Assembly (NCBI RefSeq): GCF_000719335.1
Contig: NZ_JOGB01000005.1
Location: forward strand, 167,564 to 231,563
Reading direction: 5' to 3'
Length of the DNA stretch: 64,000 nt
DNA from: Streptomyces sp. NRRL S-87
GTDB lineage: Bacteria; Actinomycetota; Actinomycetes; Streptomycetales; Streptomycetaceae
Shown here: positions 36,752-44,958 of the stretch, in pieces
Position numbering within the stretch: position 1 is the stretch's first letter
Layout: each line of letters begins with the position of its first letter
The notes under the pieces: model-generated
Told to the model about the DNA's origin: nothing
Databases searched by the model: none
The model's input: the letters and a program-made list of their open reading frames with translations, nothing else
Translations under genes and position numbers: made by a program

Positions 36752-37770
36752 GTGTCACACCTCTTGGTCGGTTCCGGGCGGTTCGGCGATGAGAGCGCTG
36801 CGAAGGCGACGTTGCCCTGGGCGGCCGCGGCCACCACCAGCAGCGGGCGCGGCGAGCCGGTCAGGACGCCGTCCGCCAGCTCGGTGACCGGGGCCAGGGA
36901 CCCGGCGCGGGGGCCGGAGCGGGCCGTCGAGACGGACGCCCGCCCGGCGGACCAGGCGCGTACGGCACGCTCGACCGCCCCGCCGACGGGGGAGGGGTCG
37001 GCCAGCAGCCGGATCTCCGGCGGCGCACCCCCGGTCGGGTGCAGCGACTCCAGCGCGTCGTGCACGGCCGCCGCGGCCCGGGCCCGGCCCTCGGGCGTGG
37101 TGAGCGCGGGCGGCGGCACGAACCGCAGCGTGGTGCGCAGCACCGCGGGGTCGTCGGGCGCGGCGGGACGGACCTCGCGCGCGGCGGCGCCCCGGGGCGC
37201 CACCCCGGGAGCGGGGTGCAGCAGGAGCAGCGCGGCCCCGTCCTCGGGCGCGGCGTCCCCCGCCCACGGGTCCGGCGCCTCCGCCGCCCCCGACAGGACC
37301 GTGTCGGCCCGGCCCGCGGCCAGCTCGCGCGCGGCCAGGTGCAGGGCCTCGACACCGGCCACGCGGGGCGAGGTGACCGTCAGGTTGAAGCCCTTGAGCC
37401 GGTGCTCGGTGGACAGCCGGACCGCGACGAGGTTGACCGAGAAGAAGGGCACCCCCATCGGGCTGAGCGCTCCGGCCCCGTCCCGGCGGACCGTCGCGTC
37501 GATGTCGGCGTGCACCGCGGCGACCGCACTGTTCGTGCCCACCACGGCGCCCCGCCGCTCCGCCGGCTGCCGCTCGGTCCAGCCGTCGACGGCGGCCAGG
37601 GCGTCCCGCCCGGCCGCGACCAGGTACTGGCCGGCGGCCGGCAGGAAGCGGTGGCCGCGGCCCAGCCGGGCCCGGTGGTCGAACCAGGGCGCGCCGGGGG
37701 TGTGTCCGGCCGGGGGCAGGACCAGCCCGGCGCCGTGGACGAGGGACTCGGCCACCGTGGCGGCCGCCAT
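36745..37770 (-). CDS. Ketosynthase-like chain length factor, pair 2
   Basis: A 341-residue truncated condensing-enzyme homologue. It retains the N-terminal half of the fold (GAVVGTNSAVAAVHADIDAT; ALSPMGVPFFSVNLVAVRLS). At the nucleophile position it reads GFNLTVTSPRVAGVEAL with no cysteine. The second half is short and has no HGTGT or GHT motif. It starts within the stop of the upstream KS (TGATG), so it is the partner subunit of 37770-38963. A structural or chain-length role is inferred from known KS/CLF heterodimers. Confidence 0.8.
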   Translation of the reverse strand: MAAATVAESLVHGAGLVLPPAGHTPGAPWFDHRARLGRGHRFLPAAGQYLVAAGRDALAAVDGWTERQPAERRGAVVGTNSAVAAVHADIDATVRRDGAGALSPMGVPFFSVNLVAVRLSTEHRLKGFNLTVTSPRVAGVEALHLAARELAAGRADTVLSGAAEAPDPWAGDAAPEDGAALLLLHPAPGVAPRGAAAREVRPAAPDDPAVLRTTLRFVPPPALTTPEGRARAAAAVHDALESLHPTGGAPPEIRLLADPSPVGGAVERAVRAWSAGRASVSTARSGPRAGSLAPVTELADGVLTGSPRPLLVVAAAAQGNVAFAALSSPNRPEPTKRCDTC

Positions 37771-38963
37771 CACCGCACACCCCCGAACACCATGGCGAAG
37801 TTGCTGCCGCCGAACGCGTACGCGTTGATCAGGACGTCGGACCGGTGCGGCGCCAGCCGCAGCGGCGTGGGCGGCAGCCACACCGGGCAGGAGGGATCCG
37901 GGTACTGCAGCGGCGCGTTGGCGGGGACACGGCCGTGCCGTGCCATCAGCGCGGCGCCGACGGCGGCGAACGCGGCGGAGGCCCCGGCGGTGTGCCCGAT
38001 GAACGTCTTGAGGCTGAACAGGGGGGTGTCGGCGACGCGTTCGCCGAACACCTCGCGCAGGACCCGGTACTCCACCTCGTCGTTGGGCGGCGTGCCGGTG
38101 CCGTGCGGGATGACGCAGCCGATCCCGTCCGGGGCCCTCCCGGCCGCGGCCAGTGCGTCCCGGGCCACCCGCACCAGCTGGCTCCCCTCCGGGTCCAGGG
38201 CCGTGGGGTGGTGGGCGTCGCAGCTCCACGCCGTGCCCCGGACCTGCCCGTAGACGGGGCGCCCGGCCGCCGCCCGGGCGGACTGCACGACGAGCATCGC
38301 GGCGCCCTCGCCGAAGACGGTGCCCCGGCGCCGCGCGTCGAAGGGCCGGCACCGCTCGGGGTCGGTGGCGCCCAGCCTGTCGAACGCGGCCGGCGGCACC
38401 CACGCGAGGCCCTCGGCGCCGCCGACCAGCACCGTGTCCGCCTCGTCGCGGCGGATCAGGTCCACGGCGACGGACAGCGCGTAACCACTGGCAGCGCACG
38501 CGTTGCTGACGCTGATGTTGGTGCCGAAGGAACCGAGCGCCCCGCCGACCGCCGCCGCCACCGAGAACGGCGTCCGCCAGCTCCCGCCGCCGGGCACCCG
38601 ACCCTCGCGGACACCGCCGTCCCCGCCGGCGGTGCCGATCACCACGGCCATGTCGGCGGTGACCGCGGGGGACAGGCCCGCGTCGGCGAGCGCCTCGCGG
38701 GCGGCGCGCAGGGCGAAACCCGTGGCCCGGCCCCGGGCGTCTCCGGCGTCCCCGGCGTGCCCGGCGCCCCCGGCGTCCTCGGCGGGTCCGTCGGACACCC
38801 GGTACGCCAGGGCGTCCGGCACGTACTCCGTGAGCCCGGGCACGGGGACCGGCAGGGGGGCGCCCGCGTTGAGCCCGGCCCAGAACTCGCCCGCGGTGCC
38901 GCCCAGGCAGCTGACCGCCCCGATGCCGGTCACGAACACGTCGGTGGTGCTGACGGTGGCCAC
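37770..38963 (-). CDS. FabF-type beta-ketoacyl-ACP synthase, pair 2
   Basis: A 397-residue ketosynthase with Cys in ISVSNACAASGYAL, His in CVIPHGTGTPPND and His in LKTFIGHTAGASAA. All three catalytic residues are present. The N-terminus VFVTGIGAVSCLGGTAGEFW is that of FabF enzymes. An Ala/Gly/Asp-rich insertion near residue 65 is unusual. It pairs with the downstream CLF-like gene by a one-base overlap. The presence of a second KS/CLF pair suggests two separate elongation steps or two chains. Confidence 0.92.
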   Translation of the reverse strand: MATVSTTDVFVTGIGAVSCLGGTAGEFWAGLNAGAPLPVPVPGLTEYVPDALAYRVSDGPAEDAGGAGHAGDAGDARGRATGFALRAAREALADAGLSPAVTADMAVVIGTAGGDGGVREGRVPGGGSWRTPFSVAAAVGGALGSFGTNISVSNACAASGYALSVAVDLIRRDEADTVLVGGAEGLAWVPPAAFDRLGATDPERCRPFDARRRGTVFGEGAAMLVVQSARAAAGRPVYGQVRGTAWSCDAHHPTALDPEGSQLVRVARDALAAAGRAPDGIGCVIPHGTGTPPNDEVEYRVLREVFGERVADTPLFSLKTFIGHTAGASAAFAAVGAALMARHGRVPANAPLQYPDPSCPVWLPPTPLRLAPHRSDVLINAYAFGGSNFAMVFGGVR

Positions 38964-38966
38964 GTC

Positions 38967-39770
38967 TCAACTCGCTCTCGTGGAGGGGCCGAAGGCGGCC
39001 GGCCACAGTTCGGCCAGCAGAGCGTGGACGGCGTGCGCGAACGCGCCCGCCCGCTCGGTCATGGGGAAGTGCCCGCAGTCCGGCAGCAGGGTCCGCCGGC
39101 CGTGCGGCAGCGCGGCCGCCAGCTCCTCGGCGTCCTCGGGCGGGGCGAACCGGTCGCCGTCACCGGCCACCACCAGCACGGGCACGTCGACCCGGTCGAC
39201 GTCGACGAACGGGCTGCGCAGGTACGACTCGTAGAAGCGGAGCCAGCCGTACGGGCCCACCCCGTCGCGCACCACCAGCGCCATGTCCCGCCGCGTCTGC
39301 GCCGGCAGCGCACGGGTCGAGCCGAGCCGCAGGGCCTCGTCGAACACGTCCTGGAAGACGGACAGGTAGTGCTGCGCGGTGTCCCAGTGGAAGTCCTCCG
39401 GGCGGCGCCGGTGGAAGGGCGAGACCAGCACCGCCGCGCGGGGCCGTGCCGCCGGCCCGGCGGCCGCCAGGTACTCCAGGGCGAGCACCGCGGCGAAGGA
39501 GTGCGCGACGAGCACGTCGACGCCGCCCGGCACCTCGGCGAGCGCCCGGCCGATCCACTCGGCGGGGTCGCCGGCGTGGCTCCACGCGGCACCGCCGGCG
39601 GGCCCCCACGGCAGCTCCGCCGTCCACAGCTCGACCGCCGGCGCGGCGTGTTCCGCGTACGCCCGCCAGGTGGTGCCGCTCGCGGCGAGACCGTGCAGGG
39701 CGAGCACGCGGACCGGGGGTCCGGCGTGCGCCGCCCGGGCCCGCCGGACGCTGAGGCAAGTGGCGGCCAT
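38967..39770 (-). CDS. Alpha/beta hydrolase, thioesterase-like
   Basis: A 267-residue alpha/beta hydrolase. The oxyanion strand is VLALHGLAASGTTWRAYAEH, the nucleophile elbow is DVLVAHSFAAVLALEYLA (Ser in AHSFA rather than GxSxG), the acid is in VLVVAGDGDRFAPP and the histidine in LLPDCGHFPMTE. It is the first gene of the minus-strand PKS operon, ending three bases before the KS of pair 2. It may release or edit acyl chains; its substrate is unknown. Its promoter region shares SARP-type repeats with the divergent hydroxylase operon. Confidence 0.82.
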   Translation of the reverse strand: MAATCLSVRRARAAHAGPPVRVLALHGLAASGTTWRAYAEHAAPAVELWTAELPWGPAGGAAWSHAGDPAEWIGRALAEVPGGVDVLVAHSFAAVLALEYLAAAGPAARPRAAVLVSPFHRRRPEDFHWDTAQHYLSVFQDVFDEALRLGSTRALPAQTRRDMALVVRDGVGPYGWLRFYESYLRSPFVDVDRVDVPVLVVAGDGDRFAPPEDAEELAAALPHGRRTLLPDCGHFPMTERAGAFAHAVHALLAELWPAAFGPSTRAS

Positions 39771-39891
39771 CCGTCCCCCATTCCTAGGTCGTCGAGAAAT
39801 TGGTTGCCGACCCGGAATTCGTGAATCTCGATCGGCGCGGGCCGGTGCTCTCTTCCAACGCGGTCTCGCGGGATCCTGGCCAAGCCGCTGG

Positions 39892-40012
39892 TCAGCGTAG
39901 TGGGATGGGGCTAAAGCCGACCTTAAACCCCCCTGTTGCGGGACCTTAAACGGTCGGCACGGACCGCAATTAAGTGCCGCTTTAGGGAGGTGTTTAGGAG
40001 GGCGTGCCTAGG
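39892..40012. promoter_or_regulatory. Divergent promoter with SARP-type repeats
   Basis: Toward the PKS operon (minus strand) the word gtttaaggtc occurs at 39951-39942 and again at 39928-39919, 23 bases apart, followed by ctttagc at 39916-39910. A -10-like tacgct lies at 39899-39894, ten bases further. Toward the hydroxylase/phosphonate operon (plus strand) ttaagtg (39970), tttaggg (39981) and tttagga (39993) lie 11 and 12 bases apart, followed by a possible -10 at tagggt (40009). This is the layout of SARP operators. Bases 39771-40042 contain no gene. Confidence 0.6.
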
Positions 40013-40042
40013 GTGCTGGGAATCGAAAATCAAGGAGAAGCC

Positions 40043-40975
40043 ATGCTCGACAAGGTGATAGACCGGCTGCACGATCCGGCGGTCTACGCTCTGCCCGCGA
40101 TGGCGCTGCTCATCGGGATCGAGATGCTCGCCCTCAAGTACGGCGACGACCACGACGGGCGGCCCGGCTACGACCTGAGGGACCACCGGGCGAGCATCCT
40201 CACGGGCATCGGCGCCCTCGTGTCCTCCACGACGCTGCGGACCATCGCGCTGGCCCTGTACCTGCTCGTCTACGAGTACGTGGCCCCGTGGCACCTGTCC
40301 GCCCGCTCGTGGGTGACCTGGGTCGTCCTCTTCGTCGGCGTCGAGTTCCTGCTGTACTGGTACCACCGCGCCGCCCACGGGGTCCGGCTGATCTGGGCCG
40401 GGCACCAGGTCCACCACTCCAGCCAGTACTTCAACCTGTCGACCGCGCTGCGCCGCAAGTGGGCCCAGTGGTTCGAGAAGATGATCTGGTTCCCGCTGCC
40501 GCTGCTCGGCATCCACCCGGCGCTGGTGTTCACCATGCACTCGGTGCACCTCGTGTACGGCCTCTTCGCGCACACCGAGAAGATCGGGAAGCTGCCGCGG
40601 TGGTTCGAGTACGTCTTCGTGACCCCCTCGCACCACCGGGTCCACCACGGCACCGACCCGGAGTACCTCGACAAGAACTTCGGCAGCATCCTGATCCTGT
40701 GGGACCGCCTCTTCGGCACCTTCCAGCCCGAGGTCCAGCGCCCCACCTACGGCCTGACCAAGCAGCTGCAGACCTTCTCCATCTGGAAGATCCAGGTCCA
40801 CGAGTTCGGCAACATGATCCGCGACGTGCGCACGGCCCGCACCCTGCGGCACAAGCTCGGCCACGTCTTCGGCCCGCCCGGGTGGAAGCCCGCCGAGGAC
40901 ACCGCCGGCCCCGCCGCGGGCGGCCAGGGTCCCGCGAAGGCTCCCGTGGGAGCGGCGGACGGGCTGCCGGCGTGA
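40043..40975 (+). CDS. Sterol desaturase / fatty acid hydroxylase family di-iron enzyme
   Basis: A 310-residue integral membrane oxygenase. Several helices are visible (LPAMALLIGIEMLALKYG; SWVTWVVLFVGVEFLLYWYH). The iron-binding histidine boxes are HRAAH, HQVHH and HHRVHH. Family members hydroxylate or desaturate lipids and sterols, and some cleave ether lipids. ATG 40043 is chosen because AAGGAG lies seven bases before it; the frame extends to 40004. It is the first gene of the plus-strand operon with the phosphonate genes and divergent from the acyl-chain operon, so hydroxylation of the cluster's acyl chain is a reasonable inference. Confidence 0.87.
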   Translation: MLDKVIDRLHDPAVYALPAMALLIGIEMLALKYGDDHDGRPGYDLRDHRASILTGIGALVSSTTLRTIALALYLLVYEYVAPWHLSARSWVTWVVLFVGVEFLLYWYHRAAHGVRLIWAGHQVHHSSQYFNLSTALRRKWAQWFEKMIWFPLPLLGIHPALVFTMHSVHLVYGLFAHTEKIGKLPRWFEYVFVTPSHHRVHHGTDPEYLDKNFGSILILWDRLFGTFQPEVQRPTYGLTKQLQTFSIWKIQVHEFGNMIRDVRTARTLRHKLGHVFGPPGWKPAEDTAGPAAGGQGPAKAPVGAADGLPA

Positions 40976-42573
40976 GCGGGACCGACCGGGCGTCCGCGAC
41001 CGACGGGCAGGCGCCGCCGTCCCCGCGGCGGCGCATCGTGCGGGGCCACCCCTGGCTCACGCTCCTGACCCTGTCGGTCGGCGCCATGATGGTCTCGCTC
41101 GACGGGACCATCGTCACCGTCGCCCAGCCGGCCATGCAGGCCGACCTGGGCGCCGACCTGACCGGCATCCAATGGGTCACCAACGGCTACCTGCTGGCCG
41201 TGGCGGCGCTGCTGATCACCGCGGGCAAGCTGGGCGACCGCTACGGCCATCGCCGGATGTTCCTCCTCGGCGCCGCCGGGTTCACCGCCACCTCGGTGGC
41301 CATCGGCGCCAGCGGCCACCTCGGGTGGGTCATCGCCCTGCGCGTGCTCCAGGGCGTGTTCGGCGCGCTGATGCAGCCCGCCACGCTCGGCCTGCTGCGC
41401 GCCGCGTTCCCGCCCGACCGGCTCAACATGCCCATCGCCGTGCGCAGCGCCGTCATCGCCGCGTCCACCGCCGCCGGCCCCGTCGTGGGCGGCCTGCTGG
41501 TCGAACACGCCGACTGGAGCTGGGTCTTCTACCTCAACGTCCCGCTCGGTGCGCTGGCCCTCTTCCTGGGCGTCACGGTGCTGCGCGACGCGCCCCGCCC
41601 CGCCGCGCCCGGCCGGCTCGACCTGCCGGGCATGGCGGTGCTCGGCGCCGCCCTGTGCGCGTTCGTCGGCGGCCTGACCACGGTGGCCGACCAGGGCCGG
41701 GCCGATGCCCGCACCCTGCTCCTGCTGGCCGCCTCGGCCGTGCTGACCGGCGTGTTCGTCCGGTGGGAGCGACGTGCCGAGGACCCGCTGCTGCCGCTGC
41801 GGATGTTCGCCTCCACGCGCTTCACCGTGGGCGTCCTGGCGATGACCGCGATGGCGTTCGTGATGTTCGGCGCGCCCTTCGTCCTCATCTTCTACCTGCA
41901 GAACGTACTGGGCCTGGCGCCCGCCGCCTCCGGCGTCCGGGTCCTCGGCCTGACCCTGCTGATGATCGCGGGCGCCCCGCCGGCGGCGATCTGGATCAGC
42001 CGCTCGGGTCCCCGCGCCCCGGTCACCGCGGGGCTGGCCGTCACCGCCGTCGCCATGGCCGCCCTGTCCCAACTGGACGCCGACTCCGGCACCCTGCGGA
42101 CCACGGCCTGCTTCCTCCTGCTGGGGCTGGGCTTCAGCCCGGTTATGGTCGGTGCCACCAAGCTGGTCATCGGCAGCGCCCCGGCCGAACTCGCCGGTGT
42201 CGCCGGCGGTGTGCAGCAGACCTCCATGCAGGTCGGCGGCAGCCTCGGCACGGCCACCGTCGGCGCGATCGTCGGCGGGTACGTCGCCGCGGTGCTGCCC
42301 GCGCGACTCGCCGCCGCCGGCATCGAGGTCCCCGAGGGCCGCGCCGGCACCGCGGTCCGTGGGGCGGCCGTCGGCCTCGCCCCCGACCTGGGCACCGGTA
42401 CGGCGACCGCCGAGCTGACCCGGATCGGCCAGGCGGCGTTCCTCGACGGCATGCGCTACGCCCTGCTCGCCACCGCGGTGGTCGCCGCCCTGGGCGCCGT
42501 CGCCGGACTGTTCGCCGGCCCGGGCAAGGTGACCGCACCCACCCGTGCCGCCACCGGGGAAGCGGACGCGTGA
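40972..42573 (+). CDS. MFS exporter, DHA2 (14-TMS) type
   Basis: A 533-residue major facilitator drug:H+ antiporter. Motif C-like and motif A-like regions are seen in MVSLDGTIVTVAQPAMQADL and AGKLGDRYGHRRMFLLGAAG, and about 14 hydrophobic helices follow. This is the pattern of EmrB/QacA proteins, which export antibiotics. The GTG start overlaps the hydroxylase stop (GTGA), and the stop overlaps the next gene in the same way. It is likely the product's exporter and a self-resistance determinant. Confidence 0.92.
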   Translation: MSGTDRASATDGQAPPSPRRRIVRGHPWLTLLTLSVGAMMVSLDGTIVTVAQPAMQADLGADLTGIQWVTNGYLLAVAALLITAGKLGDRYGHRRMFLLGAAGFTATSVAIGASGHLGWVIALRVLQGVFGALMQPATLGLLRAAFPPDRLNMPIAVRSAVIAASTAAGPVVGGLLVEHADWSWVFYLNVPLGALALFLGVTVLRDAPRPAAPGRLDLPGMAVLGAALCAFVGGLTTVADQGRADARTLLLLAASAVLTGVFVRWERRAEDPLLPLRMFASTRFTVGVLAMTAMAFVMFGAPFVLIFYLQNVLGLAPAASGVRVLGLTLLMIAGAPPAAIWISRSGPRAPVTAGLAVTAVAMAALSQLDADSGTLRTTACFLLLGLGFSPVMVGATKLVIGSAPAELAGVAGGVQQTSMQVGGSLGTATVGAIVGGYVAAVLPARLAAAGIEVPEGRAGTAVRGAAVGLAPDLGTGTATAELTRIGQAAFLDGMRYALLATAVVAALGAVAGLFAGPGKVTAPTRAATGEADA

Positions 42574-43244
42574 TCGAGCGGATCCTGCCGCCCGCCGTGG
42601 CCAGCTCCCACGAGTACGCCGACGTGCTCGACGCCGAGCTGTACCCGGAGGAACTCACCGTCGCCGCCCGGCAGAGCGCGCCGCGGCGCGGTGCCTTCAC
42701 CACCGGGCGGCACTGCGCACGCCGCGCCCTGCACGGGCTCGGCGTGGCCGCCGGTCCGCTGCCCGTCGGCGCGGCCGGCGAACCGCTGTGGCCCGCGGGC
42801 GTGGCCGGGGCGATCACCCACTGCGACGGCTACCGCGCCGCGGCCGCCGCCCGGACGACCGAGGTGGCCTCGCTCGGCATCGACGCGGAGCCGCACGCGC
42901 CGCTGTCCGCCGGAGTCCTGGCCGCCGTCGCGCTCCCGCACGAGCGCGACCAACTGCGCGTCCTGGCGCGCGCGAGACCGGCGCTGCACTGGGACAAGGT
43001 GCTCTTCAGCGCCAAGGAATCCGTCTACAAGGCGTGGTTCCCGCTCACCGGCCGCTGGCTGGACTTCGCCCAGGCCACGGTGCGGTTCGCCCCGGCCGGC
43101 GCCCCGGAAGTCGACGCCCACACCGGGCGCTTCAGCGCCCGGCTGCTGGTGGCCGGGCCGCGGATCGGCCACCGGCGCCTCTCGACCCTGGAAGGCCGCT
43201 GGCTCGTCGCCGCGGGTCTCGTGATGACCGCCGTGACGGTCTGA
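42570..43244 (+). CDS. 4'-phosphopantetheinyl transferase (EntD/Sfp type)
   Basis: A 224-residue PPTase that would install the phosphopantetheine arm on the cluster's ACP and peptidyl carrier domains using CoA. The N-terminal block RRGAFTTGRHCARRALHGLG matches EntD. The Mg2+-binding motif is EVASLGIDAEPHAPL and the catalytic block is VLFSAKESVYKAWFPLTGRW. It starts at GTG within the stop of the exporter gene. EntD-type rather than AcpS-type agrees with NRPS/PKS service. Confidence 0.93.
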   Translation: MIERILPPAVASSHEYADVLDAELYPEELTVAARQSAPRRGAFTTGRHCARRALHGLGVAAGPLPVGAAGEPLWPAGVAGAITHCDGYRAAAAARTTEVASLGIDAEPHAPLSAGVLAAVALPHERDQLRVLARARPALHWDKVLFSAKESVYKAWFPLTGRWLDFAQATVRFAPAGAPEVDAHTGRFSARLLVAGPRIGHRRLSTLEGRWLVAAGLVMTAVTV

Positions 43245-43356
43245 CCGCCGCGGCCTTCCCCCGGCATTCGACAACAACTCAGGTAACAGCACTGTGTGGG
43301 CCGCCCCGAAGACGCTGCGCCCCCCGTGCGCGACAGCGGACAACAGGAGAACCGGC

Positions 43357-44958
43357 ATGACCGCAGGGACGAACACCGACCACAGCGGGGACCGCCCCGC
43401 CCACGGGGCCAGGCGGCTGCGCGACCTGTTCGCCCGGCCCGGCGCCGTACGCATCGTCGGCGCCCACAACCCGCTCGGCGCCCGGCTCGCCGAACGCGCC
43501 GGGTTCGACGGCGTGTGGTCCAGCGGACTGGAGGTGTCGGCCTCGCAGGGCGTGCCCGACACCGACATCCTGACCATGAGCGAACTGCACGCCGTGGCCT
43601 CCTCGATGGCCGCCGCCGTCGACGTCCCCGTCGTCGCCGACTGCGACGCCGGATACGGCAACGCCCACAACGTGATGCACATGATCCGCCGCTACGAGGC
43701 CGCGGGGATCGCCGGGGTCTCCATCGAGGACAAGCGCTTCCCCAAGGTCAACAGCTTCATCCCGGGCCGCCAGGAACTGGCGCCCGTCGCAGAGTTCTGC
43801 GGCAAGCTGCGCGCGGCCAAGGCCGCTCAGCGCACCGCCGACCTCATGGTCATCGCCCGGATCGAGGCCCTGATCGCGGGCTGGGGGACGGACGAGGCGC
43901 TCCGCCGCGGCGAGGCGTACGCCGAGGCAGGCGCGGACGCCGTACTCATCCACGCCAAGGGCAGCTCCCCCGAGCCGGTGCTGGAGTTCCTCGACCGCTG
44001 GCAGCGCCCCACCCCCGTCGTGGTGGTGCCCACCACCTACCACACCGTCACCGCCACCGAACTCGCCGAGGCCGGCGCCAAGATGGTGATCTACGCCAAC
44101 CACGGGCTGCGGGCCGGCATCACCGCCGTCACCGAGACCTTCGACGCCATCCTGCGCGACGACCGCACCACCGGCATCGAGGACCGCATCGCCCCCCTGG
44201 CCACGGTGTTCGACCTCCAGGGCATGTCCCGGCAGAAGCAGCACGAGGCCGCCTACATCACCCCGTACGAGAACCGGCCCCGCGCCGCCGTCGTCCCCGG
44301 CGCCCCGGGCACCGCCGGAACCGGGGCACCCTTCGCCGACCGGCAGTGCGGCGCGCTGCGCCGGGCCGGCATCGAGTCGGTCGCCCTGGCCGCCGAGCCC
44401 GGCACGGACGCCGGCCCGCTGCCGCAGGACGTCACCGGGCTGACCGGCGGATCCGACGCCGCCGAAGCGCTGCTCACCCTGCCCGGGACCTGTCCCGGAA
44501 CCACGGTCGTGCTCTGCGCCGACGCGTACGTCGAGCCCGAGCCCCTGCGCCGCCTGGCCGCCTCCGACGCGGACGTCGCCGTCCTCGTCGACGTCTCCGG
44601 GACCGCCGCCGGCCACCGCCCCGACGCGCTGCCGCTCACCCTCGGATCGACGGCCCGCGCCGGCCGCCGCCTGGCCGGGAGCGGCGGCGGCGAGGTCCTC
44701 GCCGCCGGCACCGGCGACGGCGAGTTCGCCGGCGCCGCGGCCTTCTCCGCCGACGGCTTCGCCGCCCTGCGCCGCGCCGCCGAGAAGCGCCGTGCCGACG
44801 GCACCGGGGCCGCCCTGGGCACCCTCCTGGCCGACCTGCTGGCCGAGGGGCACCGGATCCGCGCCGTCGAGATCGCCTCGGGCTGGCTGGAACTGCGCAC
44901 CGAGCAGGACGCCGCCCGCGCCGCCGAGCTGCTCGGCACCGGGGAGGCCGCCCGGTGA
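43357..44958 (+). CDS. Phosphoenolpyruvate mutase fused to a degenerate nucleotidyltransferase domain
   Basis: A 533-residue fusion. Residues 1 to about 310 form PEP mutase, which rearranges phosphoenolpyruvate to phosphonopyruvate and so creates the C-P bond. The diagnostic EDKxxxKxNS motif appears as SIEDKRFPKVNSFI, and VVADCDAGYGNAHNVMHM supplies metal ligands. From about 330 the protein resembles an NTP-transferase of the PntC/Fom1 kind (VVLCADAYVEPEPLRRLAAS; GEFAGAAAFSADGF; WLELRTEQDAARA), but the nucleotide-binding LAAGxGxRL loop is missing. ATG 43357 follows AGGAGA; the upstream GTG at 43294 has no site. The 112-base gap after the PPTase gene may hold an internal promoter. The phosphonate function is certain from the motif; the second domain is probably inactive as a transferase. 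Confidence 0.95.
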   Translation: MTAGTNTDHSGDRPAHGARRLRDLFARPGAVRIVGAHNPLGARLAERAGFDGVWSSGLEVSASQGVPDTDILTMSELHAVASSMAAAVDVPVVADCDAGYGNAHNVMHMIRRYEAAGIAGVSIEDKRFPKVNSFIPGRQELAPVAEFCGKLRAAKAAQRTADLMVIARIEALIAGWGTDEALRRGEAYAEAGADAVLIHAKGSSPEPVLEFLDRWQRPTPVVVVPTTYHTVTATELAEAGAKMVIYANHGLRAGITAVTETFDAILRDDRTTGIEDRIAPLATVFDLQGMSRQKQHEAAYITPYENRPRAAVVPGAPGTAGTGAPFADRQCGALRRAGIESVALAAEPGTDAGPLPQDVTGLTGGSDAAEALLTLPGTCPGTTVVLCADAYVEPEPLRRLAASDADVAVLVDVSGTAAGHRPDALPLTLGSTARAGRRLAGSGGGEVLAAGTGDGEFAGAAAFSADGFAALRRAAEKRRADGTGAALGTLLADLLAEGHRIRAVEIASGWLELRTEQDAARAAELLGTGEAAR

